Shown: positions 1 through 9,139, counted from the first letter of the stretch. The stretch is DNA of 64,000 nt from Bradyrhizobium sp. CB1650 (GCF_029761915.1 NZ_CP121695.1:3439501-3503500); one strand, 5' to 3'. Notes: generated by a model not told the origin, from the sequence alone. Numbers and translations are program-made.

Positions 1-1332
1 GCCTTGCGCCGGATCATCAAGTGGAATTCGGCGATAATTTCGCGCGCCTCGACCAGGTTCGGTACGCCAGCTTCGATCGCCGCCACCGTGATGGTCTCCG
101 CTTTCGTGAGCAAATCCCGCCCGATTGTCATGAGGCGCGCGATCGTTCTGGCCGACGGAATCCGCTGAAGGTTCTGTGCGTCGGCCTTTTCAGCCCGTCG
201 TCTGCGCGTCGCCCATTCGCTGATGACGCGGAGCGAGCCTCGGAAGCCACGCGCCGTTAGGCGACGCCAGAGTTCAGCGCCGTTTCGGCAGCCAGCTGCC
301 CACTGATCGTCGAGCCACGGCAGGTGCTGATCGAGCGAACTCTGCCGGGTCCGGAAGACATCATTACGTTCGCTGCGGATCACCTGCCGTACGAGCTTCC
401 TGCTATGGCCAGTTTGGCGCACGATCTGCTTGATAGGTTTGCCGTTCTTCGACAGAGCCAGGATGGCCGCATTGGTCTCCTCGCGGCGCAGATAACCCTC
501 ATACTGGAGGCGCTCGGCGGCTGTTAGCAGCTTAGGATCGATCGTGGTCGCACCGATGACGGTACGTATCTGTCGCATTGATTTGCGGACCGCATCGAGA
601 AAGGCCCGACTGGCGTTCTCCATCAGGTGCCAACGATCCGCGACCTGTACCGCGTGCGGCAAAGCCTTTGCCGCAGCTTCGCCATAGCCCCCACCACGGT
701 CACGGGCGATGATCGCGATTGTGGGATGAGCGGCCAGCCAGGCCTGGGCGGTTGCGGGCTCCCGATCCGGCAACAGCGTGACGATCCGGCGCCTTTCCAG
801 GTTGCAGATGATGCTGGCGTACCGGTGATTGCGCCGCCACGCCCAATCATCAATGCCGATAACCTTGAGCGGGTCAGCCGGCGGACGGCTACGGCGTCGG
901 ACCACGCGTAGGAGCGTGTCTTTGCTCACCGGCAGCACCAGCCGTCTTGCAAAGTCTGCTGCCGGTCGACCGCCAAGCGCCAGACCGAGGTGATGGACGA
1001 TAGAGTCCAGCCTCGCCGTGCGTCGCGCCGAGGAAGCCAGCACCCCTTCGGCGAAGCGCTCAGTGAAGATTTGGCGCCCGCAGAGGACGGCATCGCAGCG
1101 GAAGCGGCGAGCGATCACCAGGAGCTGCACGATCCGCCCCGAAAGCGGCAGATCGGTCACGCGTCGTCGATACCGGCTATGGACACGTCGGCAAACCGTT
1201 CCGCACGACGGACACAGACCAACGCGTCCAGACGCCCGGACCACAATAACGGCCTTATCGCCTTCGTAGTACGCACTCTCTACAACAAACCCACGCGGCA
1301 CCAGACTGGAGCGCTGGAGTGCTTGCTGCATG
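1..1332 (-). CDS. ISL3-family transposase, C-terminus beyond the left edge
   Basis: The minus strand reads without a stop from an ATG at 1332 to position 1, so the end of the protein lies outside the window. The N-terminal part has a zinc-finger-like CPSCG motif with further Cys residues (about residues 40-80), then the ISL3 DDE core: GIDDWAWRR (about residue 165), IARDRGGGYGEAA, and QVADRWHLMENAS, followed by a helical region with an HTH-like segment (KPIKQIVRQTGHSRKLV). These motifs are typical of ISL3 transposases, which act by cut-and-paste. An in-frame TGA lies a few codons upstream of the chosen ATG. The reading frame is intact in the window, so the element may be functional. I could not see its far terminal repeat. 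Confidence 0.85.
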
Positions 1333-1375
1333 GCGCTGATTCTCCCCAATCAAAGCGCCAGACATCTCCCAAACT

Positions 1376-1425
1376 GCATCAAAAGTGATGGTGTGGAACG
1401 GCCCTTCGAACCGGCATCAAAAGTG
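1376..1425. repeat. 12-bp direct repeat in the ISL3/IS110 junction
   Basis: GCATCAAAAGTG occurs at 1376-1387 and again at 1414-1425, in the 139-bp gap between the ISL3 gene and the IS110 gene. The second copy sits in the quasi-palindrome GGCATCAAAAGTGCC. It probably belongs to the end of the ISL3 element or to the insertion junction; which of these cannot be decided without the other end. Confidence 0.5.
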
Positions 1426-1471
1426 CCTAACGTGGTCGCGTTGATAGGCGCCACAAAGGAAGGACCGTTCC

Positions 1472-2503
1472 ATGGAGAAGATTATCACGGTGGGGTTGGA
1501 TTTGGCCAAGTCGATCTTTCAAGTTCATGGCGTCGCCGAAAACGGGCAAGTCTTGGTTCGTCGTACCCTGCGGCGATCCCAGGTTCTGCCGTTCTTTCGC
1601 GGGCTTCCCGCCTGCTTGGTGGGCATGGAAGCTTGTGCGAGTGCCCATCACTGGGCGCGCGAGATCGCAGCGCGGGGCCACTCGGTCCGCCTGATGCCGC
1701 CAGCCTACGTGAAGCCCTACGTCAAACGTAACAAGACCGACGTGGCGGATGCTGAAGCCATTTGTGAGGCGGTCACCCGCCCGACAATGCGGTTCGTGCC
1801 GGTGAAGACTGCCGAACAACAAGCAGCCAGCATGATTTTGCGAACGCGAGAGATGCTAATGAGGCAGCGCGGCCAGACTGCAAATGCTCTGCGGGCTCAT
1901 ATGGCCGAATTGGGCATTATCGCCGGCACAGGCATGGCAAGCATCGCAAAACTCTTGGTGCTTCTCCGGGACGAAAAAGACAACAGGATCCCCGGCGCCG
2001 CCCGCTTTGCCCTGATCCTATTTGCTGAACAGATTGAGCTGCTTACAACGCGCATACAGAAGCTCGACAGAGAGATTTTGGTTGCCGTCAGGAAGGATCC
2101 CGATGCGAGGCGGCTGATGAGCATTCCGGGCGTCGGTCCTCTCATCGCCGCTACCGTTCAGACATCGGTCTTGGATGCTCGTGCTTTTGCGACTGCACGA
2201 GATTTTGCGGCTTGGACAGGGCTAACACCTAGGGCGCAGTCAAGCGGCGGGAAAGAAAGGCTTGGAGCGATATCAAAGCGTGGAAATCGGCAACTGCGAA
2301 CGCTCTTGATCGTTGGTGCAACCTCGATCATCAAGCTCGCTAAACGAGGATTGAAAGTCCCGCTCTGGATCCGGACCATGCTGCAAAGACGGCCGGTCAA
2401 GGTCGTATCGGTGGCGTTCGCCAATAAGATTGCGCGCACCATCTGGGCGTTGCTAGTCAGAGGCGGCATCTATCAGGCGCCGGCGGCAATGCTGAAATCC
2501 TAA
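1472..2503 (+). CDS. IS110-family transposase
   Basis: 343-residue transposase of the IS110/IS1111 group, which uses a RuvC-like DEDD site plus a C-terminal serine instead of DDE chemistry. The N-terminal DEDD part shows VGLDLAKSIFQVHG (first Asp), MEACASAHHWA (Glu) and KTDVADAEAI (Asp pair), residues about 7-100. The C-terminal transposase_20 part shows IPGVGPLIAATV (helix-hairpin-helix, about residue 215) and SSGGKERLGAISKRGN with the candidate catalytic Ser. An AGGAAGG ribosome binding site precedes the ATG. It is full length for the family and intact. IS110 elements often lack clear terminal inverted repeats, so I did not set element borders. Confidence 0.93.
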   Translation: MEKIITVGLDLAKSIFQVHGVAENGQVLVRRTLRRSQVLPFFRGLPACLVGMEACASAHHWAREIAARGHSVRLMPPAYVKPYVKRNKTDVADAEAICEAVTRPTMRFVPVKTAEQQAASMILRTREMLMRQRGQTANALRAHMAELGIIAGTGMASIAKLLVLLRDEKDNRIPGAARFALILFAEQIELLTTRIQKLDREILVAVRKDPDARRLMSIPGVGPLIAATVQTSVLDARAFATARDFAAWTGLTPRAQSSGGKERLGAISKRGNRQLRTLLIVGATSIIKLAKRGLKVPLWIRTMLQRRPVKVVSVAFANKIARTIWALLVRGGIYQAPAAMLKS

Positions 2504-2940
2504 TCTGAAGAGCTCACCGGCAGAAGAAGAGGAGGACTGCCGAGGAGGCAAGGTGCAAATCTGGATGAACCCTGAATGACGACGTTCCCGGTAGCAATCA
2601 GACCGCCTGACTCACTGCGCTTCGAGCGCGAGAAATTGATTGGGCGATTGCTTCCGCGGATATCATCGTGGCCAGCGGCCAGGTGCCGCGTTTACAGGCC
2701 GAACATATGACCGCACCGTCATCCCTTGTTCAACCAGAGAAAGATCTTGCAGCCCGGGCCGTTCCACATATGAGTCAGAGCCAATATTGCAGGCCGAATG
2801 ACACTTGGCGCCCATACTAAGATCGCGACCTTTCAAAGTCGCGAAGGGCATAAGAGCTGAATGCGCTACCGGGCTCGTGAACTGCGTTATGCGAAGGATT
2901 GGATGAGATATCGTAGGTTTGGCGGGTGTGGGTGAGCGGC
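2504..2940. other. IS-bounded spacer without recognisable gene
   Basis: The 437 bp between the IS110 gene and the left end of the IS481 element contain no reading frame that I recognise as a protein on either strand. It probably holds the IS110 right end plus older flanking DNA. Confidence 0.4.
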
Positions 2941-3012
2941 CCGAGACATAGGTGACAGAACGTACCGGACACATGGGTTACACTTTCCGCTTTTGTTCCG
3001 CGGGAGGTGTCG

Positions 3013-4179
3013 ATGCCGTGGAAAGCGAGTTCGGTGATGGAAGAGCGTCTGCGCTTTGTCGCTCGTCTCCTGGACGGGGAGGCGATGACGGATGTGTGCC
3101 GGGAGTTCGGTATCTCGCGCAAGACCGGCTACAAGATCTTTGACCGTTACAAGGAGCACGGGCTTGAGGCGCTGAGTGACCGCTCCAAACGCCCGATACG
3201 CTATGCCAACCAGTTGCCGGCTCAAATCGAGACCTTGATTGTCCAGCTCAAAGCCGCGAAGCCACATTGGGGCGCGCGCAAGATCCGCGAGCTCCTGGTT
3301 CGGCGATTGGATGGCGATTTTCGGGTTCCGGCCAAGAGCACGATCCACGCGGTTCTCGATCGGCACGGTTTGGTCAAACGCGGTTGCGGGCCGCGCCATC
3401 GTGCGCGCGGCACGCCGCTGTCACTAGGGGTGGCCCCCAATGATCTCTGGTGCGCCGACTTCAAGGGCGAGTTCAAGCTCGGCAATGGCCGCTATTGCTT
3501 TCCATTGACGGTCAGCGATCACGCCTCACGTTTCCTGCTTTTGTGCGAAGCGCTCGATTCGACCCGCGAAGACCCTGCCATTACTGCCTTCGAGCGCCTG
3601 TTCTGCGAGCGCGGCCTGCCGCTTGCCATTCGCTCCGACAACGGCGTGCCCTTTGCCAGTCCCAATGCCCTGTTCAACCTGTCGAAGCTGTCGGTGTGGT
3701 GGCTCAGGCTCGGCATCGCCATCGAGCGCATCAAGCCGGGCCGTCCGCAGCAGAACGGCCGCCACGAGCGCATGCATCTGACCCTCAAGAAGGAGGCCAC
3801 CCGGCCACCGGGCGTCAACAGCCTGCAGCAGCAGGAGCGCTTCGATGCTTTCCTCCGCGAGTTCAACACCGAACGTCCGCACGAGGCGCTCGACATGAAG
3901 TGCCCTGCCGAGCTCTACACTGCCTCAGGGCGCGCCTATGCCGGCCTGCCGGACCTGACCTATCCCTTCCATGACCGCGATGTCGTCGTCACCGCCTGCG
4001 GCCGCCTCTGCCTGCATCGCAAGAAGATCAACATCTCCACCGTGCTGGCCGGCCAAAAGCTCGGCATCAAGGAAGTCGACGACGGCATTTGGCTCGTCAG
4101 CTTCATGCATTACGACCTCGGATATTTCGACCTGGAGCAGAAAACCTTGCAGCCCCTCGACAACCCGTTCGGCCCGTAG
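3013..4179 (+). CDS. IS481-family transposase
   Basis: 388-residue DDE transposase. The N-terminal helix-turn-helix (about residues 8-60) includes MTDVCREFGISRKTGYK. The rve/integrase core carries DLWCADFKGEF (first Asp), IRSDNGVPFAS (second Asp) and QQNGRHERMHLTLKKE (Glu), in the order and spacing usual for IS481. A GGGAGG ribosome binding site lies 5 bp before the ATG at 3013, which makes this start better than the in-frame GTG two codons upstream. The frame is intact. It lies inside the inverted ends described for the element, so transposition may still be possible. Confidence 0.93.
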   Translation: MPWKASSVMEERLRFVARLLDGEAMTDVCREFGISRKTGYKIFDRYKEHGLEALSDRSKRPIRYANQLPAQIETLIVQLKAAKPHWGARKIRELLVRRLDGDFRVPAKSTIHAVLDRHGLVKRGCGPRHRARGTPLSLGVAPNDLWCADFKGEFKLGNGRYCFPLTVSDHASRFLLLCEALDSTREDPAITAFERLFCERGLPLAIRSDNGVPFASPNALFNLSKLSVWWLRLGIAIERIKPGRPQQNGRHERMHLTLKKEATRPPGVNSLQQQERFDAFLREFNTERPHEALDMKCPAELYTASGRAYAGLPDLTYPFHDRDVVVTACGRLCLHRKKINISTVLAGQKLGIKEVDDGIWLVSFMHYDLGYFDLEQKTLQPLDNPFGP

Positions 4180-4277
4180 CCCGTCACCCATGTCTCAGCT
4201 ACGACCTCGGCGCTCTGACCAAGACGCGCTTTGTCTCATTCTTGGCATGATAGTCCGTTGCTTGGCCGCGCTGAGCG

Positions 4278-4327
4278 GTCAACCCCCGAAGCCCGTACGG
4301 GGCGCGCCTTTGGCGCGCGGGGTTGAC
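4278..4327. repeat. Nested stem-loop between the two IS481 right ends
   Basis: GTCAACCCC (4278-4286) pairs with GGGGTTGAC (4319-4327), and inside it GCGCGCC (4302-4308) pairs with GGCGCGC (4312-4318) across a TTT loop. The hairpin lies in the DNA that separates the gene-proximal and distal IS481 ends. Its role is unknown. It could be a terminator-like or IS-subterminal structure. Confidence 0.45.
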
Positions 4328-4436
4328 GGCAACAGCGCGTGCCGAGCAATAATGGCCGTGCCATGAATGCGTGACGCCGCAACGCTCCGCACCCCCGGAT
4401 GCGTTCCGCGCCAGTTCAAACGACCACTGGAGTAAT

Positions 4437-4519
4437 TGACCTTGCAACCCCTCGACAACCCGAACGGCACGTGGTTGTCACCCATGTCTTAGGTACGCTC
4501 TGTTACCCATGTCTCCGGG
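4437..4519 (+). repeat. Second copy of the IS481 3' end
   Basis: CTTGCAACCCCTCGACAACC followed by the CACCCATGTCT box repeats, with a few changes, the last codons and terminal box of the IS481 gene at about 4146-4200 (CTTGCAGCCCCTCGACAACC then CACCCATGTCT). The duplicate lies about 295 bp downstream of the original and carries the fuller terminal inverted repeat. It is most simply a remnant of a second, related IS481 insertion. Confidence 0.7.
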
Positions 4520-4549
4520 CTGGACATGGGTGAACATGGGGAAGGCGGT

Positions 4550-4660
4550 AGCGCTCCAGGGACTCGAACCCCCGACGGATCACGCAATCGCGGCGAAACA
4601 GTCGCCCCCTTGCCACGAGGGCATGCCGCCCACCTCGCGGGATTCCTCAGCGGATCCAAC
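4550..4660 (-). pseudogene. tRNA-like remnant without acceptor stem
   Basis: On the minus strand three cloverleaf-like arms follow in tRNA order. A D-arm-like CCGC/GCGG hairpin lies at 4626-4640. An anticodon-arm-like stem of 6 bp, GCCCTC with GGGGGC around the loop GTGGCAA, lies at 4604-4622; it has a T in the U33 position and GGC in the anticodon position. A T-arm-like GGGGGTTCGAGTCCC lies at 4559-4573. The gap between the second and third arms is about 30 nt, and I found no 5' strand that pairs with the GAGCGCT segment after the T-arm. No CCA is encoded. I read it as a decayed tRNA or an integration-site fragment, with low certainty. Confidence 0.3.
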
Positions 4661-4901
4661 GGTGCAGTGCCCTGTTCTTGCGGGAAATGCCGACCAAATT
4701 CCAAAGAATTGAATGAAGCGTGAGCAGGGCAGATCGGAAGTTCCTCTCAAATCAAGATAGATCGATATCTTGGAAAGATGTTCACTCGTTTGCGAGGTAG
4801 CGAACGGCGGTTGAAGTGTTTGTAAGCCGGCGCTTTGTGCATCACCGGCTCCATTTGTTATCGACGTACTGTTGTCTTTCGCTTTTCCTTATTGGCGATC
4901 G

Positions 4902-5330
4902 CTATCCCGCGTTCGCCTTCAGCCCCGCGGCCCGGATGCCTGCTATGGCGCAGGCTTCGTCATTATCGGATGTGTCGCCGGACACACCGACGGCGCCGAG
5001 GAGTGTGGTGCCGTCCTGGATCAGCACGCCGCCGGGCACGGGCACCAGCGCGCCCTTGGCGATCGTGTTCACGGCGTCGATGAAATAGGCCTGCTCCTGC
5101 GCCCGCTGGTACAGCGCCCGCGATCCCAGGCCCATTGCAAGGGCGCCATAGGCCTTGCCGTGCGCGATTTCGGCGCGCATCAGGCTGGTGCCGTCCTGCG
5201 CGGCGGCAAGCTTGAGGACGCCGCGTGCATCGAGAATGGTGACGACGAGCGGCTTGAGGTTCAGCTCGGTGGCCTTCGCGAAGGCGGCGTCGAGGATCTT
5301 GCGGGCGACGTCGAGGGTCAGTTCAGCCAT
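4902..5330 (-). CDS. GlcG/HbpS-family protein
   Basis: 142-residue protein of the GlcG/HbpS (DUF336) family, soluble and without signal peptide. The body shows the family pattern: an N-terminal helix LTLDVARKILDAAFAKA, VVTILDARGVLKLAAAQDG, a GKAYGALAMG segment and the C-terminal GGVLIQDGTTLLGAVGVSG with DNDEACAIAGI. The ATG at 5330 overlaps the stop of the upstream dehydrogenase gene (ATGGCTGA), a typical translational coupling; an in-frame ATG six codons earlier is less likely. GlcG genes accompany glycolate oxidase genes in several bacteria, which fits the neighbour, but the biochemical role of this family is not settled. Confidence 0.85.
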   Translation of the reverse strand: MAELTLDVARKILDAAFAKATELNLKPLVVTILDARGVLKLAAAQDGTSLMRAEIAHGKAYGALAMGLGSRALYQRAQEQAYFIDAVNTIAKGALVPVPGGVLIQDGTTLLGAVGVSGDTSDNDEACAIAGIRAAGLKANAG

Positions 5331-8295
5331 GGCTGGTTTCCTTGTCATGGGCGAGGGAAGGGGTGTTGGCGCGATCGAGGCTCATCGCCAGCACGCGTGC
5401 AACGTGGAGGGCTTCGCGCTGCGCGCCGTCGTGGATCTGGTGCCGGCAGGAGGTGCCGTCGGCGACGACCAGTGTCGCCGGGTCGGCGCGCCGCACGGCC
5501 GGCAGCAGCGACAGCTCGGCCATCTCCATCGAGGCGTCGTAGGTGTCGGCGCCATAGCCAAAGGCGCCGGCCATGCCGCAGCAGGAAGATTCGATGGTCT
5601 CGACCTTGAGGCCGGGGATCAAGCGCAGCACCTGCTCGACCGGCTTGAAGGCGCCGAAGGATTTTTGGTGGCAATGACCGTGCACCATTGCCTTGTCCGC
5701 CACGCTACCGAGCGGCAGTTGCAACCGTCCCGCCTCCGCCTCGCGCACCAGAAATTCTTCGAAGGTGAGTGCGTGGGCGCCGACGGCTTTGGCGTCCTTG
5801 TCCTTGCGCAGCGAGGCGAGCTCGTCGCGCAGCGTCAACAGGCAGCTCGGCTCGAGGCCGACGATCGGCACGCCGCGCGCAGCAAAGGGCGCGAAGGCGG
5901 CAACGAGACGATCGAGCTCGACTTTGGCTTCATCGACAAGGCCCGCCGAGAGGAAGGTGCGGCCGCAACAGAGCGGCCGGCCGCCGCGCGAAGGTTTCGG
6001 CAGATGCACGCGATAGCCCCCTGCGGTGAGCACGCGCAGCGCGGCGTCGAGATTTTCCCGTTCGTAGATCCGGTTGAATGTATCAGCGAACAGCACGACC
6101 TCGCGGCCGGTCTGCGGCCCGACGCTATCGGCGGGCGACACGAAGACGTCGCGGCGGAAGGCGGGCAGCGCCCGGCGCGCGCTGATGCCGCCAAAGCGCT
6201 CGAACAGCTCTCGCAGCAGCGGGCTGCGGTTGCGCAGGTTCGCGAGCGGCGCGAAGCGTGCGGCAAGGTCGGCATAGCGTGGCAGATAGCCGACCAGCCG
6301 ATCGCGCAGCGTCAGGCCGTGGCTCGCGGCGCGCGCGGCGAGGACCTCGATCTTCATCTTGGCCATGTCGACGCCGGTCGGGCATTCGTGGCGGCAGGCC
6401 TTGCAGGAGACGCAGAGTTTGAGCGTCTCCATCATCTCGTCCGAGGCAAGCGCGCCCGCGCCGAGCTGGCCGGAGATCGCGAGCCGCAGCGTGTTGGCGC
6501 GGCCGCGGGTGACGTCCTTCTCGTTCCGTGTCGCGCGGTAGGACGGGCACATCACGCCGCCCTCGAGCTTGCGGCAGGCGCCGTTGTTGTTGCACATCTC
6601 GATCGCGCCCTGGAAGCCGCCGCCGGCGCCGGGCCAGGCGGACCAGTCGAGTTTCGTCTTCAGATCAGTGACGCGATAGTCGGGCCGGTAGCGGAACAGC
6701 GAACGGTCGTCCATCTTGGGCGCATCGACGATCTTGCCGGGGTTGAGGACGTTATCGGGATCGAAGCGGTGCTTTACCTCCCTGAAGTCGGCGACGAGCC
6801 GCTCGCCGAACATCGTCTCATGAAATTCGGAGCGCACGAGGCCATCGCCATGCTCGCCGGAATGCGAGCCCTTGTATTCGCGCACCAGCGCGAAGGCCTC
6901 CTCGGCGATGGCGCGCATCGCCTTGACGTCTTTTTCGAGCTTGAGGTTCAGCACGGGCCGCACATGCAGGCAGCCTTCGGAGGCATGCGCGTACATCGTG
7001 CCGCTGGTGCCGTGCCTGGCAAAAACCTGGTTCAGCCGCGCGGTATAGTCGGCCAGATGCGGCAGCGGCACCGCGCAGTCCTCGACGAATGAGACCGGCT
7101 TGCCCTCCTGCTTCATCGACATCATGACGTTGAGGCCGGCGGCGCGGAAATCGGCGATGCCGCTCTGCAAGGCGGGCTCGGTGATCTCCACCACGCCGCC
7201 CCATTTCCGCTTGTCGTTGTTCCAGCCGAAGCCGAGATCCCTCATCAGCTCGGTGAGCTGCTTCAGCCGCACCAGATTGTCGGCCTGGTCCTCTTCGGCG
7301 AACTCCACCACCAGCACGGCATCCGGATCGCCCTGGATGGCGGTGCCGATGATGGGCCTGAACATCGCGATCTCGCGGCCGAGCGCGATCATGGTGCGGT
7401 CGACAAGCTCGACCGCGATCGGCTTGAGCTTGACCAGATGCTGGGCCGCATCCATCGCCTCGTAGAAGCTGCCGAAATGACAGACGCCCACCACCTTGTT
7501 GCGGATCACGGGCCATAGCTTCAGCTCGACCTTGGTGGTGAAGGCGAGGGTGCCTTCGGAGCCGACCAGAAGATGAGCCATGTTGTTCGGTGCGTTGCGC
7601 GGCGCCAGTGCATCGAGATTGTAGCCGCCGACGCGGCGCTGCACTTTCGGAAAACGCGCCGCGATCTCCTCGGCCTCGCGCGCGCCGAGATCGAGCATGT
7701 CGCGGAACAGCGCAAGCGTCGTCGCGCTTGCGTCGACGTCCGAGAGGTCGCGCGAGACCTCGCCGAACCGCGCCAGCGTGCCGTCTGCAAGCGCGGCCTC
7801 CATAGACAGCGTGTTGTCGCGCATGGTGCCGTAGCGCAGCGACCGGCCGCCGCAGGAATTGTTGCCGGCCATGCCGCCGATGGTAGCGCGTGACGCCGTG
7901 GAGACGTCGACCGGGAACCACAGCCCGTGCTTCCTAAGCTGGCGGTTGAGGTCGTCGAGCACGATGCCGGGCTCGACCAGGCAGGTCCGGTTCTCGACGT
8001 CGAGCGACAGGATCCGGTTCAGGTGTTTGGAGAGATCGACGACGAGCCCGTCATTGACCGTCTGGCCGCATTGTGAAGTGCCGCCACCGCGCGGAGTGAC
8101 CTTCCGCCCTTCCTCGCGCGCAATCGCCAGCGCCCGCAGCGCCTCGTCCATGGTCTTGGGCACCACCACGCCGGCCGGCATGATCTGGTAGAACGAGGCG
8201 TCCGTCGCATAACGGCCACGGCTGAAGGGGTCGAACAGGACGTCGCCGGTCACTTCCGACCGCAGGCGCCGTTCGAGCGAGGAGGCGTTTGTCAT
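5323..8295 (-). CDS. Large FAD / Fe-S 2-hydroxyacid dehydrogenase (YdiJ/GlcD-GlcF type)
   Basis: 990-residue fusion of a flavin dehydrogenase and an Fe-S oxidoreductase, the size of E. coli YdiJ. Domains: FAD_binding_4 with the PRGGGTSQCGQ and GGMAGNNSCGGRSLRYG segments (about residues 40-270), the FAD-linked oxidase C-terminal domain with HASEGCLHVRP and HSGEHGDGLVRSE (about 280-540), 4Fe-4S motifs CNNNGACRK...MCPSY (about 566) and CVSCKACRHECP (about 632), and two CCG domains (CCGRTF, SSCCGMAG, about 760-910). The family oxidises D-2-hydroxyacids such as D-lactate, glycolate or D-2-hydroxyglutarate and passes electrons to the respiratory chain. With GlcG downstream and glyoxylate aminotransferases across the divergent promoter, a role in glycolate or a related hydroxyacid is inferred. 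The substrate is not shown by the sequence. Confidence 0.88.
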   Translation of the reverse strand: MTNASSLERRLRSEVTGDVLFDPFSRGRYATDASFYQIMPAGVVVPKTMDEALRALAIAREEGRKVTPRGGGTSQCGQTVNDGLVVDLSKHLNRILSLDVENRTCLVEPGIVLDDLNRQLRKHGLWFPVDVSTASRATIGGMAGNNSCGGRSLRYGTMRDNTLSMEAALADGTLARFGEVSRDLSDVDASATTLALFRDMLDLGAREAEEIAARFPKVQRRVGGYNLDALAPRNAPNNMAHLLVGSEGTLAFTTKVELKLWPVIRNKVVGVCHFGSFYEAMDAAQHLVKLKPIAVELVDRTMIALGREIAMFRPIIGTAIQGDPDAVLVVEFAEEDQADNLVRLKQLTELMRDLGFGWNNDKRKWGGVVEITEPALQSGIADFRAAGLNVMMSMKQEGKPVSFVEDCAVPLPHLADYTARLNQVFARHGTSGTMYAHASEGCLHVRPVLNLKLEKDVKAMRAIAEEAFALVREYKGSHSGEHGDGLVRSEFHETMFGERLVADFREVKHRFDPDNVLNPGKIVDAPKMDDRSLFRYRPDYRVTDLKTKLDWSAWPGAGGGFQGAIEMCNNNGACRKLEGGVMCPSYRATRNEKDVTRGRANTLRLAISGQLGAGALASDEMMETLKLCVSCKACRHECPTGVDMAKMKIEVLAARAASHGLTLRDRLVGYLPRYADLAARFAPLANLRNRSPLLRELFERFGGISARRALPAFRRDVFVSPADSVGPQTGREVVLFADTFNRIYERENLDAALRVLTAGGYRVHLPKPSRGGRPLCCGRTFLSAGLVDEAKVELDRLVAAFAPFAARGVPIVGLEPSCLLTLRDELASLRKDKDAKAVGAHALTFEEFLVREAEAGRLQLPLGSVADKAMVHGHCHQKSFGAFKPVEQVLRLIPGLKVETIESSCCGMAGAFGYGADTYDASMEMAELSLLPAVRRADPATLVVADGTSCRHQIHDGAQREALHVARVLAMSLDRANTPSLAHDKETSHG

Positions 8296-8340
8296 CCCTG
8301 ATCCCGGACTGATCCGACGGGCCGGCTCGGCCGCATCGGA

Positions 8341-8383
8341 GTATTCATTTTTTATCCTGATCGAATATATTATGAATGCAAAA
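8341..8383. promoter_or_regulatory. Candidate GntR operator repeats before the dehydrogenase gene
   Basis: The 106-bp gap upstream of the dehydrogenase gene carries AAAAAATGAATAC (minus strand, 8341-8353) and ATGAATGCAAAA (plus strand, 8372-8383). The same element, AAAAAATGAATGCAAAAT, occurs at 9213-9230 in front of the first aminotransferase. The shared ATGAATGC core at both promoters next to a GntR gene suggests a common operator. Confidence 0.5.
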
Positions 8384-8401
8384 CGAGCAAGCTGGTCGCC
8401 C

Positions 8402-9139
8402 CTAGGGCGAAGCTGACGCGTCCTCGGGAGCTTCGGTCAGGTGCTCGATCGCTGCCGTCCGCTTGTTGCGCAGATGCTGGAACAGGATGTCGCTGAGTTC
8501 GCTGCCGGCACGGCGGCGCAGGGCATCGAGGATGGCTTCGTGCTCGCGCATGGCCTCGCCCCAGCGCTGCCGCTTGCGCGCGAAATTCGCCGAATAGCGG
8601 ACGCGGCGGATCCGTCCCGCAAAGTTGGTGTAGGCGGTCTTCAGGGTCTCGTTGCGCGCGGCGTCGACGATGCTCTCGTGGATGCGCTGGTTGATCTGGA
8701 AATAGCCGTGCATGTCGCGATGCAGATAGTGGCCGTACATCTCGTAGTGCAGCCGCTCGATCGCGGCGATTTCATCGTCGGTAATGGCTTCGCAAGCGAG
8801 GCGCCCGGCGAGGCTCTCCAGGCCCGCCATCACATCGAACAATTCCTCGAGATCGCGCTGGCTGAGCTGGCGCACCCGCGCGCCGCGATTGGGCAGTAGC
8901 TCGATCAGGCCCTCTGCGGCGAGCACCTTGAGCGCTTCGCGTAGCGGCGTGCGGGAGATGCCGAGCATCTCGCAGAGCTGGCGCTCGGGAACGCGTGCAC
9001 CCTCGGGGATGTTGCCCTCGACCACGTAGTCGCGCAGCCGCAGCAGGATCTCGCCATGAAGCGAGGCTTCCTGGCGGTCGCTGCCATTGCCGGCGTTTGG
9101 GCCGATCGGAACCCCGTCGTCGGGAATCGTGGATTTCAT
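8402..9139 (-). CDS. GntR-family regulator, FCD/FadR subgroup
   Basis: 245-residue transcription factor. The N-terminal winged helix (about residues 25-95) has LRDYVVEGNIPEGARVPERQLCEMLGISRTPLREALKVLAAEGLIELLPNRGA when read in segments, the hallmark of GntR proteins. The C-terminal helical FCD effector domain (about 105-230) includes LEELFDVMAGLESLAGRLA, a metal/ligand-site-like HYEMYGHYLHRD region and REHEAILDAL. The ATG at 9139 is preferred over the GTG at 9148. The gene sits between the dehydrogenase operon and the divergent aminotransferase operon, so it probably controls both, with a hydroxyacid or a breakdown product as effector. Repeats matching a shared operator lie in front of both operons. 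Confidence 0.88.
   Translation of the reverse strand: MKSTIPDDGVPIGPNAGNGSDRQEASLHGEILLRLRDYVVEGNIPEGARVPERQLCEMLGISRTPLREALKVLAAEGLIELLPNRGARVRQLSQRDLEELFDVMAGLESLAGRLACEAITDDEIAAIERLHYEMYGHYLHRDMHGYFQINQRIHESIVDAARNETLKTAYTNFAGRIRRVRYSANFARKRQRWGEAMREHEAILDALRRRAGSELSDILFQHLRNKRTAAIEHLTEAPEDASASP

Larger units (their letters stand above)
2941..4519 (+). mobile_element. IS481-family element with imperfect inverted ends
   Basis: The left end (about 2941-2983) reads CCGAGACATAGGTGACAGA then CGTACCGGACACATGGGTTACA. The reverse complement of 4476-4519 reads CGGAGACATGGGTAACAGA then GCGTACCTAAGACATGGGTGACA. The two ends therefore form an imperfect inverted repeat of about 43 bp, itself built from two GACATGGGT-type boxes. 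The transposase gene lies between them. The right side is unusual because a second copy of the gene 3' end and terminal box is present (4437-4519), so the element may be a composite of two related copies. Confidence 0.75.

Noticed and set aside
4489..4723. Three overlapping frames of about 65-70 codons in the tRNA-like region
   Set aside because: They cross the IS481 terminal repeat and the tRNA-like arms and have no ribosome binding site.
5155..7092. 645-codon open frame on the plus strand, antisense to the FAD/Fe-S dehydrogenase gene
   Set aside because: The minus-strand gene is full length with clear FAD and Fe-S motifs. The opposite frame is an artefact of high GC and third-position bias, with no recognisable motif.
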